A DNA stretch of 64,000 nucleotides from NCBI GenBank assembly GCA_017305935.1, contig JAFKJU010000009.1, forward strand, positions 186,001 through 250,000, in the 5' to 3' direction. This document shows, one piece after another, positions 52,144 to 59,904 of this stretch. Source of the DNA: Hyphomicrobiales bacterium. GTDB taxonomy: Bacteria > Pseudomonadota > Alphaproteobacteria > Rhizobiales > Rhizobiaceae. Positions within the stretch are counted from its first letter, which is position 1, and each line of letters starts with the position of its first letter. A program made the position numbers and the translations under genes. The notes below the pieces were generated by a model. The model was not told the DNA's origin and made no database searches. It worked only from the letters and a program-made list of their open reading frames with translations.

Positions 52144-53180
52144 CAGGCGTGCCCCAGGTAGTGAATGCCGACGAGGATGAAGGCGGCGATGAACAGGGTT
52201 TCAGCGACGATGAGCGCGACGGCGTCCCCGCCGACATCGAGCACGCGGCGCAGCGACGTGCGCATGCCGACTGCGACGATGCCCGCGAGCAGCGCCCAGC
52301 GCGAGGCCTCCGAACCCGCCTTCGCCGCCACCTCCGGAATCACGCCGAAAGAATTGAGGGCGGCGAAAATGAGGAAGGCGATGACGAAGCCCGGAAGCAG
52401 CGGCGGGCGCTTGCCCGTCTGGCCCTCGCCCTGCGGCACGTTGCGCAGCACGACCGAATAGCTCAGCACGACCGGCGCCAGCATGGTGACGCGGATGAGC
52501 TTGACGAGCGTCGCTGTCTCCCCCGCCTCGGGCGACACCGAAAAGCCGGCGCCGACGACCTGCGCCACGTCATGGATGGTGCCGCCGAAAAAGATGCCGG
52601 TCGCCCGCGCGTCGAGCCCCATGGTCTGCGCAAGGATCGGATAGGCGATCATCGCCAGCGTGGAAAGCACGGTGACGGAAAGCACGGTGAAGATGAGGTT
52701 GCGCTCGGAAAACTCGTTCTTCGGCAGCACCGCGGCAATCGCCATCGCGGCCGACGCCCCGCAGATGGCGACGGAACCGCTGGTGATCAGCGCCAGCCGC
52801 CAGCCGCGCCCGAGCAGTTTCGCCGCCAGGAGGCCAAAGCCGATGGTCGCGGCGATGGCCGAGACGAGCAGCAGGATCGTGCTCGCACCGAGCCCGATCA
52901 GGAGGTCGACGCTGATGCGCATGCCGAGCAGCGCGACGCCGATCCTGAGCACATGCTTGGCGCAGAACTGGATGCCGGCGACGCACCGCCCCTCTTCGGA
53001 CAGGAAGTGGAAGGCGATGCCGAGCAGCAGCGCCATCAACATGGCGGGCGCGCCGTAGTGATCGGAGAGGAACTGGGCGGCGACGGCCACTGCGGCGGTC
53101 ACGGCAAAACCCGGCCAGTAGGCGGAAAATCCCGAGGGCAGAGCCCGGAAACGATCATGGACGGAGGCGGTGAGGCTCAT
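52143..53180 (-). CDS. YeiH/UPF0324-family putative sulfate/sulfite exporter (TauZ-like position)
   Basis: 345 residues, about ten helices (YWPGFAVTAAVAVAAQFL; GAPAMLMALLLGIAFHFL; VLRIGVALLGMRISVDLLIGLG; GTIHDVAQVVGAGFSVS; PGFVIAFLIFAALNSFGVI). This is the family proposed to export sulfate or sulfite in sulfonate degraders. Desulfonation by Xsc produces a stoichiometric amount of sulfite, so an efflux protein in this position makes sense. It lies between xsc (73-base gap) and pta (1-base overlap). Direct transport evidence for the family is limited. Confidence 0.85.
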   Translation of the reverse strand: MSLTASVHDRFRALPSGFSAYWPGFAVTAAVAVAAQFLSDHYGAPAMLMALLLGIAFHFLSEEGRCVAGIQFCAKHVLRIGVALLGMRISVDLLIGLGASTILLLVSAIAATIGFGLLAAKLLGRGWRLALITSGSVAICGASAAMAIAAVLPKNEFSERNLIFTVLSVTVLSTLAMIAYPILAQTMGLDARATGIFFGGTIHDVAQVVGAGFSVSPEAGETATLVKLIRVTMLAPVVLSYSVVLRNVPQGEGQTGKRPPLLPGFVIAFLIFAALNSFGVIPEVAAKAGSEASRWALLAGIVAVGMRTSLRRVLDVGGDAVALIVAETLFIAAFILVGIHYLGHA

Positions 53181-53253
53181 GGTGTTGTTCCGTTCGCTCA
53201 GCGTGAGACTGCCCCGCCCGGCAGACGCCGGACGGGATGTTGCGAGAGGAGAA

Positions 53254-55029
53254 TCAGGCGCGCTTCTGCGGGCGCATGTCGGCGCGGTCGATGCCGGCGA
53301 CCGGCACGGGCTTCTTCATGGCGTCGCGGCGGAAGGGCTCGCCGAGTTCCTGGTTGAGGATGACTTCCACGAAGGTCGTCACACCGGCCTTCTGGTCCTC
53401 GATCGCCCTGGCCAGCGCTTCGGTCAGCGCCGCCGGCGTATCGACGGCGACGCCCTTGAGGCCGCAGCCCTCGGCCACCTTGGCATAGCTGAGATTGGGG
53501 TTCAGCTCGGTGCCGACGAAGTTGTTGGCGTACCACAGCGTCGTATTGCGCTTTTCCGCGCCCCACTGGTAGTTGCGGAAGATCACCATGGTGATCGCCG
53601 GCCAGCCTTCGCGGCCGATCGCACCCATTTCGTTCATCGAGATGCCGAACGCGCCATCGCCGGCAAAACCGACCACCGGCACATCCGGGCAGCCGATCTT
53701 GGCGCCGACAATCGAGGGGAAGCCGTAGCCGCAGGGGCCGAACATGCCGGGCGCAAGGTATTTGCGACCCGTCTCGAAAGTCGGATAGGCGTTGCCGATG
53801 GCGCAGTTGTTGCCGATGTCGGTGGAAACGATGGCCTCCTTGGGCAAGGCGGCCTGGATTGCCCGCCAGGCCTGGCGCGGCGACATGCGGTCCGGCTGGC
53901 GGCGACGGGCACCTTCGTTCCATTCCGTGCCCGGATCGTCGTCCTCATGGTCCATGGAGGAGAGTTGCTGCTGCCAGGCCGAGCGGGTGTGATGGATCGC
54001 CGCCTTGCGTTCCTCGCGGCCGGCATTGCCCGCCGCCGGCGAAAGCTGTTCGAGGATCCGGCTCGCCACCTGCCTGGCATCGCCGCAAATGCCGACGCTG
54101 ACCTTCTTGGTGAGGCCGATGCGGTCGGGATTGATGTCGACCTGGATGATCGCGGCGTTCTTCGGCCAATAGTCGATGCCGTAGCCCGGAAGCGTCGAGA
54201 AGGGATTGAGCCGGGTGCCAAGCGCCAGAACCACATCGGCCTTGGAGATCAGCTCCATCGCCGCCTTCGAGCCGTTATAGCCAAGCGGGCCGACGGACAG
54301 GCGATGGCTGCCGGGAAAGGCGTCGTTGTGCTGATAACCGCAGCAGACCGGCGCATCGAGCCGCTCGGCGAGCGCCATGGACTCGCCGATGGCGCCGCCG
54401 ATGACGACGCCGGCGCCGTTGAGGATGACCGGGAACTTCGCTTCCGAGAGAAGTCTGGCGGCCTCCGTGATCGCCTGCGGGCCGCCGGCCGGGCGCTCGA
54501 AGCGCACGATGGATGGCAGGTCGACGTCGATCACCTGGGTCCAGTAGTCGCGCGGGATGTTGATCTGCGCGGGAGCGCAGCCGCGCCACGCCTTTTCGAT
54601 GACCCGGTTCAACACTTCGGGAATGCGCGAGGGGTCGCGCACCTCTTCCTGATAGCAGACCATTTCCTCGAACATCGCCATCTGGTCGACTTCCTGGAAG
54701 CCGCCCTGGCCGATGGTCTTGTTGGCCGCCTGGGGCGTGACCATCAGGAGCGGCGTGTGGTTCCAGTAGGCGGTCTTCATGGCCGTGATGAAGCCGGTGA
54801 CCCCTGGGCCGTTCTGGCCGATGGCGATGGACATCGTGCCTGTGGCGCGGCTGAAGCCGTCGGCCATGATGCCGGCATTGGTCTCATGCGCGCAGTCCCA
54901 GAACTTGATGCCGGCCTTCGGGAACAGGTCCGACACCGGCATCATGGCCGAGCCGATAATGCCGAAGGCATGCTCGAGGCCGTGCATCTGGAGAACTTTG
55001 ACGAAGGCTTCCTCAGTGGTCATTTTCAT
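53254..55029 (-). CDS. xsc: Sulfoacetaldehyde acetyltransferase
   Basis: 591 residues. Thiamine-diphosphate enzyme: Glu49 in CAHETNAG activates the cofactor, and GDGAFGISMNEMGAIGREGWPAITMVIFRN (from Gly457) is the ThDP/Mg motif. Distinctive Xsc features are FGIIGSAMMPVSDLFPKAGI at the start and NYQWGAEKRNTTLWYANNFVGTEL. It cleaves sulfoacetaldehyde with phosphate to sulfite and acetyl phosphate, the desulfonating step. The context (tauXY upstream, exporter and pta downstream) leaves no real alternative. A ribosome site GGAAAGGAACTC precedes the start. Confidence 0.97.
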   Translation of the reverse strand: MKMTTEEAFVKVLQMHGLEHAFGIIGSAMMPVSDLFPKAGIKFWDCAHETNAGIMADGFSRATGTMSIAIGQNGPGVTGFITAMKTAYWNHTPLLMVTPQAANKTIGQGGFQEVDQMAMFEEMVCYQEEVRDPSRIPEVLNRVIEKAWRGCAPAQINIPRDYWTQVIDVDLPSIVRFERPAGGPQAITEAARLLSEAKFPVILNGAGVVIGGAIGESMALAERLDAPVCCGYQHNDAFPGSHRLSVGPLGYNGSKAAMELISKADVVLALGTRLNPFSTLPGYGIDYWPKNAAIIQVDINPDRIGLTKKVSVGICGDARQVASRILEQLSPAAGNAGREERKAAIHHTRSAWQQQLSSMDHEDDDPGTEWNEGARRRQPDRMSPRQAWRAIQAALPKEAIVSTDIGNNCAIGNAYPTFETGRKYLAPGMFGPCGYGFPSIVGAKIGCPDVPVVGFAGDGAFGISMNEMGAIGREGWPAITMVIFRNYQWGAEKRNTTLWYANNFVGTELNPNLSYAKVAEGCGLKGVAVDTPAALTEALARAIEDQKAGVTTFVEVILNQELGEPFRRDAMKKPVPVAGIDRADMRPQKRA

Positions 55030-55065
55030 GGCGAGTTCCTTTCCTGGGGAATTGGTTTCAATGGG

Positions 55066-56466
55066 TTAGAGGATTTCGTCGCGCAGGTGGTACCAGTGGT
55101 ACATGCCCCACTGGCCGAGCCGCCGGAATGGCGTCAGCAGCCCGTGGCCCGGCAGGGGGGAAGTGAAGATGGGCAGATCGAGCCCGGCGCCCTTGCCGGC
55201 GACCAGCTGTGCCATGCGGCGGCCGGCCTGGGCCGAATACATGACGCCGTTGCCGCCGTAACCCATGGCGTAGAACAGTCTCTGGGCCGGATCCGGCTGG
55301 AAGATGCGCGGCATCATGTCGTGGCTGACATCCACCCAGCCCCACCAGGAATAATCGATCCGGATGCCCCGCAGGATCGGGAACTTGCGGTAGAGGCCTT
55401 CCAGCAGGAGATCGAGGTGTCTTGGATTGCTGGCGTCGCGCCCCGTGATGGCGCTGCGGCTGCCGATCTGGACACAGCCATCCGGCAGCATACGATAATA
55501 GTGGCGAAGCGTCCGGGTGTCGGTGAGCGGAATGCGCGTCTTGAAATTCAGGGCGTCGCGCTCGCTCACCGTCAGCGGCCGCGTGACGATCGAATTCGAC
55601 AGGATCGGCATCAGGCGGTGTTTCGTCAGCGCGCTCATGCCGGGCGAGGTATAACCGGCCGTTGCGATGCAGACGGCGCGCGCGCGCACCGTGCCGCCGG
55701 GCGTGCGCAGATAATGCACGCCACCCTTCGCCGTGCAGTCGAGCACCGGGCTTGCGGTGTGAACCTTTGCGCCGAGCCGACGCGCCAGCCGCAGATAGCC
55801 GAAGGCGAGCTTGGCGGCATGGATGCCCATGCCATCGGGTTCGTACATCGCCCCGCGCGCTTCCTCGTCACGGACGAAATCGCTGTGGACCTCGCCGCGG
55901 GAGACCATGCGCGCACGATAGCCGAAGGTGTCGTTGAGCACGCGCACCTCGCTTTCGAGCGCAGGCAGCATCTTGACGCGGTGGGCGAGATAGAGATGGC
56001 CGCCGTCCTGCGGCTCGCAGTCGATCTCCGGTTCGCGAACCAGCGCGCGGAAAAGCTCGAAACCCTCGCTGACCTCGGCATGCATCTTGCGCGCGACGTC
56101 GACGCCCCAGCGGGCGATCCATTGCGAGCGCTTCAGGCGGCCGGCGGAAATCTGCGCCTGCCCGCCATTGCGGGTGCTGCAACCCCAGGCGACGCCGTTG
56201 GCCTCCAGCACCGTCGCCTTGATGCCGTGCTCGCGCGCCAGATGGATGGCGCAGGAGAGCCCCGTATACCCCGAGCCGATGATGGCGACGTCGACATCCA
56301 TATCGCGGGTGACCGGGCCATCGTCCTCCGGCTCCGGGCCGGCCGTGCCGATCCAGTAGGTCGGGGCGTAGTTCTCGCCCGCGCCGGGGCTCGGCGCATG
56401 GTTGGGGTCGTAGGCCGGATCGAAGGGGCGTCTTTCGGTCTTCAGGGACGTGGCGTGCTGTTGCAT
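55066..56466 (-). CDS. tauY: Taurine dehydrogenase large subunit (FAD-dependent oxidoreductase)
   Basis: 466 residues. Start chosen at ATG 56466; a longer reading overlaps tauX. FAD-binding VDVAIIGSGYTGLSCAIHLAREHGIKATVLEA begins at about residue 58, then WGCSTRNGGQAQISAGRL and the C-terminal YAMGYGGNGVMYSAQAGRRMA as in DadA/glycine-oxidase-like proteins. TauXY oxidatively deaminates taurine to sulfoacetaldehyde and ammonium and hands electrons to the respiratory chain. It lies 36 bases upstream of xsc and 16 bases after tauX. Assignment rests on domain type and on the complete pathway around it. Confidence 0.9.
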   Translation of the reverse strand: MQQHATSLKTERRPFDPAYDPNHAPSPGAGENYAPTYWIGTAGPEPEDDGPVTRDMDVDVAIIGSGYTGLSCAIHLAREHGIKATVLEANGVAWGCSTRNGGQAQISAGRLKRSQWIARWGVDVARKMHAEVSEGFELFRALVREPEIDCEPQDGGHLYLAHRVKMLPALESEVRVLNDTFGYRARMVSRGEVHSDFVRDEEARGAMYEPDGMGIHAAKLAFGYLRLARRLGAKVHTASPVLDCTAKGGVHYLRTPGGTVRARAVCIATAGYTSPGMSALTKHRLMPILSNSIVTRPLTVSERDALNFKTRIPLTDTRTLRHYYRMLPDGCVQIGSRSAITGRDASNPRHLDLLLEGLYRKFPILRGIRIDYSWWGWVDVSHDMMPRIFQPDPAQRLFYAMGYGGNGVMYSAQAGRRMAQLVAGKGAGLDLPIFTSPLPGHGLLTPFRRLGQWGMYHWYHLRDEIL

Positions 56467-56482
56467 GGCTATGCTCCGGCCA

Positions 56483-56869
56483 TCAGTAGCGGGGTTGCAG
56501 GACCGGGCGGTTCTTGCGGAACGCCTGCTTGCGCACGATCTTGCCGTTGTGGAAGGTGAAGAGGTCGCAGCCTTCGGCTTCGATGCGGCTGCTATCGGCC
56601 GCCGTGCCGGAGAAGGTCCATTCGGAGACGCCGCGGTCACCGTCGGCGAAATGGCGATGATTGCCCCATTCCGCATCCGGCATCGCCGTCCATACGCCGC
56701 TGAAGGCGTCGGCGATCGCCTGGCGCCCGGAAAAGCGGGCGCCGTAGATCTCCGGGCCGCCAACCGCATAGAAGATGCAGTCTTCGGCGAAGAAATGCAT
56801 GACCCCGTCGATGTCGTGCCGGTTGAAGGCATCGAAAAGAGATTTCAGGTCGGTCGCGGTCAAACTCAT
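56483..56869 (-). CDS. tauX: Taurine dehydrogenase small subunit (NTF2/SnoaL-like fold)
   Basis: 128 residues. Start taken at ATG 56869: the GAGG at 56881-56878 is eight bases from it but only two from the ATG two codons earlier. The fold is the SnoaL/NTF2 type: TDLKSLFDAFNRHDIDGVMHFFAEDCIFYAVGG, GRQAIADAFSGVWTAMPDAEW, and FTFHNGKIVRKQAF. TauX proteins are of this class and size and are always next to tauY. No catalytic residues are assigned; it probably supports the flavin subunit. Confidence 0.87.
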   Translation of the reverse strand: MSLTATDLKSLFDAFNRHDIDGVMHFFAEDCIFYAVGGPEIYGARFSGRQAIADAFSGVWTAMPDAEWGNHRHFADGDRGVSEWTFSGTAADSSRIEAEGCDLFTFHNGKIVRKQAFRKNRPVLQPRY

Positions 56870-56968
56870 CGTCATGTCCTCTGTCTGTCGGAAGGCATGG
56901 CTTCGCCGGGGCGGCAAATGCCGTCCTGCAGGGCCGCCATGGCCGGTGTTGGAATGGGGTGGCGGGGT

Positions 56969-57796
56969 TTAGATGCGCCCCTTCCAGGGGATCAGCACCT
57001 TTTCGAGGTAGCGGATCAGGAGGTCGAAGGCGAAAGCGAAGATGCCGATGATGAAGATGCCCATGATCACGGTATCGCTTTCGAGGTTTTCAGCCGCGTT
57101 CAGCACCATGAAGCCGAGACCACGGTTGGCCGCCACCATTTCGGCGGCCACCAGCGTCGTCCAGCCGACGCCGATGCCGATGCGCATGCCGGTGAAGATT
57201 TCCGGCAGGGCAGCCTTCATGATCACCTGGCTGATGACCTGCCCGCGGGTGGCGCCCATCGCATAGGCGGCATGGATCTGCTCCGTCGAGACCGAGCGCA
57301 CCCCGGCCCTTGCGGCAATCGCCATCGGCGCGAAGATCGCCAGAAAGATCAGGAACACCTTCGGGAACTCGCCGATGCCGAGCCAGATGATGACCAGCGG
57401 CAGGTAGGCGAGCGGCGGCAGCGGACGGTAGAATTCGATGATCGGATCGAACAGGCCGCGCACGAAGCGATTGACGCCCATCAGCACGCCGACCGGCACC
57501 GCCGTGACCAGGGCCAGCGCGAAGGCGCCGAAGACGCGGCCGATACTGGCCAGCGTGTGCTGCCAAAGCGTGGAATTCGACACCCCCTCGGTCAGCGCCA
57601 GCATGAACTTCTGCCAGACAGCCAGCGGCGATGGCAGGAAGAGCGGCTTGACCCAGCCGGATTCGGTGACGAGGAACCACAGCGCAATCAGCACGGTCGC
57701 GGTCGCCAGGCTGATCATGCCGCTGGCGCCTTCGCCGGGGGCGCCGAAGATCCGGCCTGCCTTGGCGGGTTTGGCACGGGTCACACGGTCAAGCAT
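56969..57796 (-). CDS. tauC: Taurine ABC transporter permease (second copy)
   Basis: 275 residues. Start chosen at ATG 57796 with GGAGGTGG ahead; it overlaps the tauB stop by eight bases. Six or so helices (MISLATATVLIALWFLVTESG; LALVTAVPVGVLMGVNRF; LPLVIIWLGIGEFPKVFLIFLAIFAPMAIAA). The EAA loop is HAAYAMGATRGQVISQVIMKAALPEIFTGMRIG. It closely parallels the permease at 29716-30561 and imports taurine for the dissimilation pathway encoded downstream. Confidence 0.95.
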   Translation of the reverse strand: MLDRVTRAKPAKAGRIFGAPGEGASGMISLATATVLIALWFLVTESGWVKPLFLPSPLAVWQKFMLALTEGVSNSTLWQHTLASIGRVFGAFALALVTAVPVGVLMGVNRFVRGLFDPIIEFYRPLPPLAYLPLVIIWLGIGEFPKVFLIFLAIFAPMAIAARAGVRSVSTEQIHAAYAMGATRGQVISQVIMKAALPEIFTGMRIGIGVGWTTLVAAEMVAANRGLGFMVLNAAENLESDTVIMGIFIIGIFAFAFDLLIRYLEKVLIPWKGRI

Positions 57797-58601
57797 GGGC
57801 CACCTCCGGATTGCCGGACGCTCGCTCGTCGCCATAGATGATGCCCAGGACCTCTTCGCGCATGCGGATGAATTCGGGGCTGGACTTGATGGCGCGGGCA
57901 TTGCCCTCTTCGAGGAACCGGCGATTGAAATCGAGTTCGTAGGTATGGGTGATGCGGCCGGGGCGCGGCGACATGACGATCAGCCGCGAACCGAGGAAGA
58001 GCGCCTCTTCCACGCTGTGCGTGATGAAGAAGAACATCTTGTTGGTGAGCTGCCAGACCTTCAGCAGCAATTCCTGGATGGTTTCGCGTGTCAGCGCGTC
58101 GAGTGCGGCCATCGGCTCGTCCATCAGCAGCATGGCGGGATCGCAGGTCAGGGCACGCGCGATGCCGACGCGTTGCTGCATGCCGCCCGAAAGGTGGTAG
58201 ATCATATGGTTGTGGAAATCCTGTAGCCCGACAAGGGCAAGGTTCTTGGCCGCCAGCTCCCGGCGCGCCGCCTTGTCGACGCCGCGAAGCTTGAGACCGA
58301 ATTCGGTGTTCTCCATGACGTTCAGCCAGGGCAGCAGCGCGTGCTTCTGGAACACCACGCCGCGTTCGGCGCCGGGGCCGTTGACCCGATGATTGCCAAG
58401 CGAGATATCGCCGTCGGACGGCGCCATGAAGCCCGCCATCAGGTTGAGAAGCGTGGTCTTTCCGCAGCCCGACGCCCCGAGCGCGACGACGAAATCGCCA
58501 CTGTTGATGGTGAGATTGACCCCCTTGAGGGCAATCACGGCCTGGTCCGAGTAGAGCCCCGGATAGGTTAGACTGATATTCCTGACGCTAAGCGTTTCCA
58601 T
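57789..58601 (-). CDS. tauB: Taurine ABC transporter ATPase (second copy)
   Basis: 270 residues. Walker A GASGCGKTTLLNLM, Q-loop VVFQKHALLPW, signature [18 protein letters not shown], Walker B AMLLMDEPMAALDALT and FFITHSVEEALFLG. Matches the taurine/nitrate/sulfonate class and the ATPase at 28910-29695. It follows tauA after a gap that holds a stable hairpin, and is coupled to tauC. Confidence 0.95.
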   Translation of the reverse strand: METLSVRNISLTYPGLYSDQAVIALKGVNLTINSGDFVVALGASGCGKTTLLNLMAGFMAPSDGDISLGNHRVNGPGAERGVVFQKHALLPWLNVMENTEFGLKLRGVDKAARRELAAKNLALVGLQDFHNHMIYHLSGGMQQRVGIARALTCDPAMLLMDEPMAALDALTRETIQELLLKVWQLTNKMFFFITHSVEEALFLGSRLIVMSPRPGRITHTYELDFNRRFLEEGNARAIKSSPEFIRMREEVLGIIYGDERASGNPEVAHA

Positions 58602-58713
58602 GCGACATGCCTCCCTGCACCTCGGTCACGGGTCGTATAGAGTAAATCACGCAATTCCGGACGCAATCCGCTCGAAGCGCCTCAGCGGGAACCGCTCCAT
58701 GCGATGAAGGTGG

Positions 58714-58740
58714 CACCGGCCGGCCCAGGCGGCCGGTGCA
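58714..58740. promoter_or_regulatory. Hairpin between tauA and tauB
   Basis: GCACCGGCCG-N7-CGGCCGGTGC, perfect 10-base arms, starting 18 bases 3' of the tauA stop on the minus strand. It probably stabilises the tauA part of the message and lowers expression of tauBC relative to the binding protein. Confidence 0.65.
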
Positions 58741-58757
58741 AGTGCGGCGGATGCGCG

Positions 58758-59774
58758 TTATTTCGCGGCCGCCTTGGCAAAATCGGCGTTCACATAGGGC
58801 GCGTAGTCGTCGAGCGCCTTGCCGATCTGCTTCTGCTCGACGAGGAACCTTGCGCTTTCATTGAGCGCGCGGATCGCGCCACCTCCGAGCCAGGTATCGG
58901 ATGCCTGTTCCTCGGCATTGGGGAAAGACATCAGCCCCAACGCCTCGACCGCGCTCGGACCGTCGCCGCCGATAAGCTTGACAATACCCTGTACCGGCGC
59001 GGAATCCACCGTCCAGGCCGCCTTGTTGGCATTGTAGTCGGCATAGGACTGGGCGAGAACCTTGGTGAACGCCTCCATCAGCTTCGGGTTCTCCGCCGCC
59101 CAGGCCTTGTCGACCACCAGGCCGTCGAAGGTCGGCACGCTTGCCGCGCCGATGACCTCGCTGTCGGAGATCGTCTTGCCGGTCTTCTGGATTTCCGACA
59201 GCGCCGGCGGCCAGACATAGGCGGCATCGATATCGCCGCGCTGCCAGGCGGCGACGATCTGCGGCGGCTTCAGGTTGAGGATTTCGACCTCCTTGGGATC
59301 GACCTTCCATACCTGGCTCATGCCGACCAGCAGGTGAAAATGCGAGGTCGAGACGAAGGGCACCGCAACCTTCCTGCCCTTGAGATCCTCAGGCTTTTCG
59401 ATGCCCGAACCGTTGCGGGCGACCAGCGCCTCGGACTTGCCGATGTTGTCGAGGACCCAGAAAAGCTGCAGGTCGACGCCGCGTGTTGCCGCCGCCGCCG
59501 TACCCGTGGAACCGATCACGCCGATCGGCACGTCGCCCGAGGCAAGCGCCGTCGTGATATCGCCGGCCGACGAGAACTGGCGCCAGTCGATCGTGTAACC
59601 CGCCTCCTTGGCTGCCGCGTCGAAACGGCCGTCGGCGATGGCGGCCACGAACGGGCCGACGATCTGCTGATAACCGACGACAAGTTTGGTTTCAGCGTAA
59701 GCCGCACCTGACGCAAAAAGCCCCGCCACGATACTTGTCGTGGCCGCAAGGCTCCGAAATGTTCTGAAAAGCAT
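58758..59774 (-). CDS. tauA: Taurine ABC transporter binding protein (second copy)
   Basis: 338 residues. Start chosen at ATG 59774 with GGAGGAAGGC ahead. Signal peptide RSLAATTSIVAGLFASGAAYA. Mature part: LVVGYQQIVGPFVAAIADG, SAGDITTALASGDVPIGVIGSTG, VPFVSTSHFHLLVGM, IVAAWQRGDIDAAYVWPPALSEI. It binds taurine in the periplasm and starts the operon that also encodes TauBC, TauXY, Xsc, an exporter and Pta. Paralogous to the protein at 27762-28772. Confidence 0.95.
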   Translation of the reverse strand: MLFRTFRSLAATTSIVAGLFASGAAYAETKLVVGYQQIVGPFVAAIADGRFDAAAKEAGYTIDWRQFSSAGDITTALASGDVPIGVIGSTGTAAAATRGVDLQLFWVLDNIGKSEALVARNGSGIEKPEDLKGRKVAVPFVSTSHFHLLVGMSQVWKVDPKEVEILNLKPPQIVAAWQRGDIDAAYVWPPALSEIQKTGKTISDSEVIGAASVPTFDGLVVDKAWAAENPKLMEAFTKVLAQSYADYNANKAAWTVDSAPVQGIVKLIGGDGPSAVEALGLMSFPNAEEQASDTWLGGGAIRALNESARFLVEQKQIGKALDDYAPYVNADFAKAAAK

Positions 59775-59850
59775 GCCTTCCTCCGTTGATTGTTCCCAGC
59801 CGGTTTTCCGGTCTTGCACAAATAGAGATAAAGGTGGCATCTCACTTGCG

Positions 59851-59882
59851 TTATATCCAGTTTGGAAGTTGAATAAGTCCAG
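59851..59882 (-). promoter_or_regulatory. TauR-type direct repeats in the tauA-tauR gap
   Basis: On the minus strand CTGGACTTAT (59882-59873) and CTGGATATAA (59860-59851) form direct repeats whose starts are 22 bases apart, two helical turns. From memory, TauR sites in Rhodobacter are described as CTGGACYTAA repeats, which these resemble. They lie 77-108 bases upstream of tauA and 22-53 bases upstream of tauR, so one bound protein could act on both promoters. Confidence 0.7.
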
Positions 59883-59904
59883 ATGATCCGTGGGGGAGCC
59901 GATC

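Noticed and set aside
53170..56559. 1129-codon open frame opposite xsc and tauY
   Set aside because: Antisense artefact over two recognised enzymes; no domain or ribosome site.
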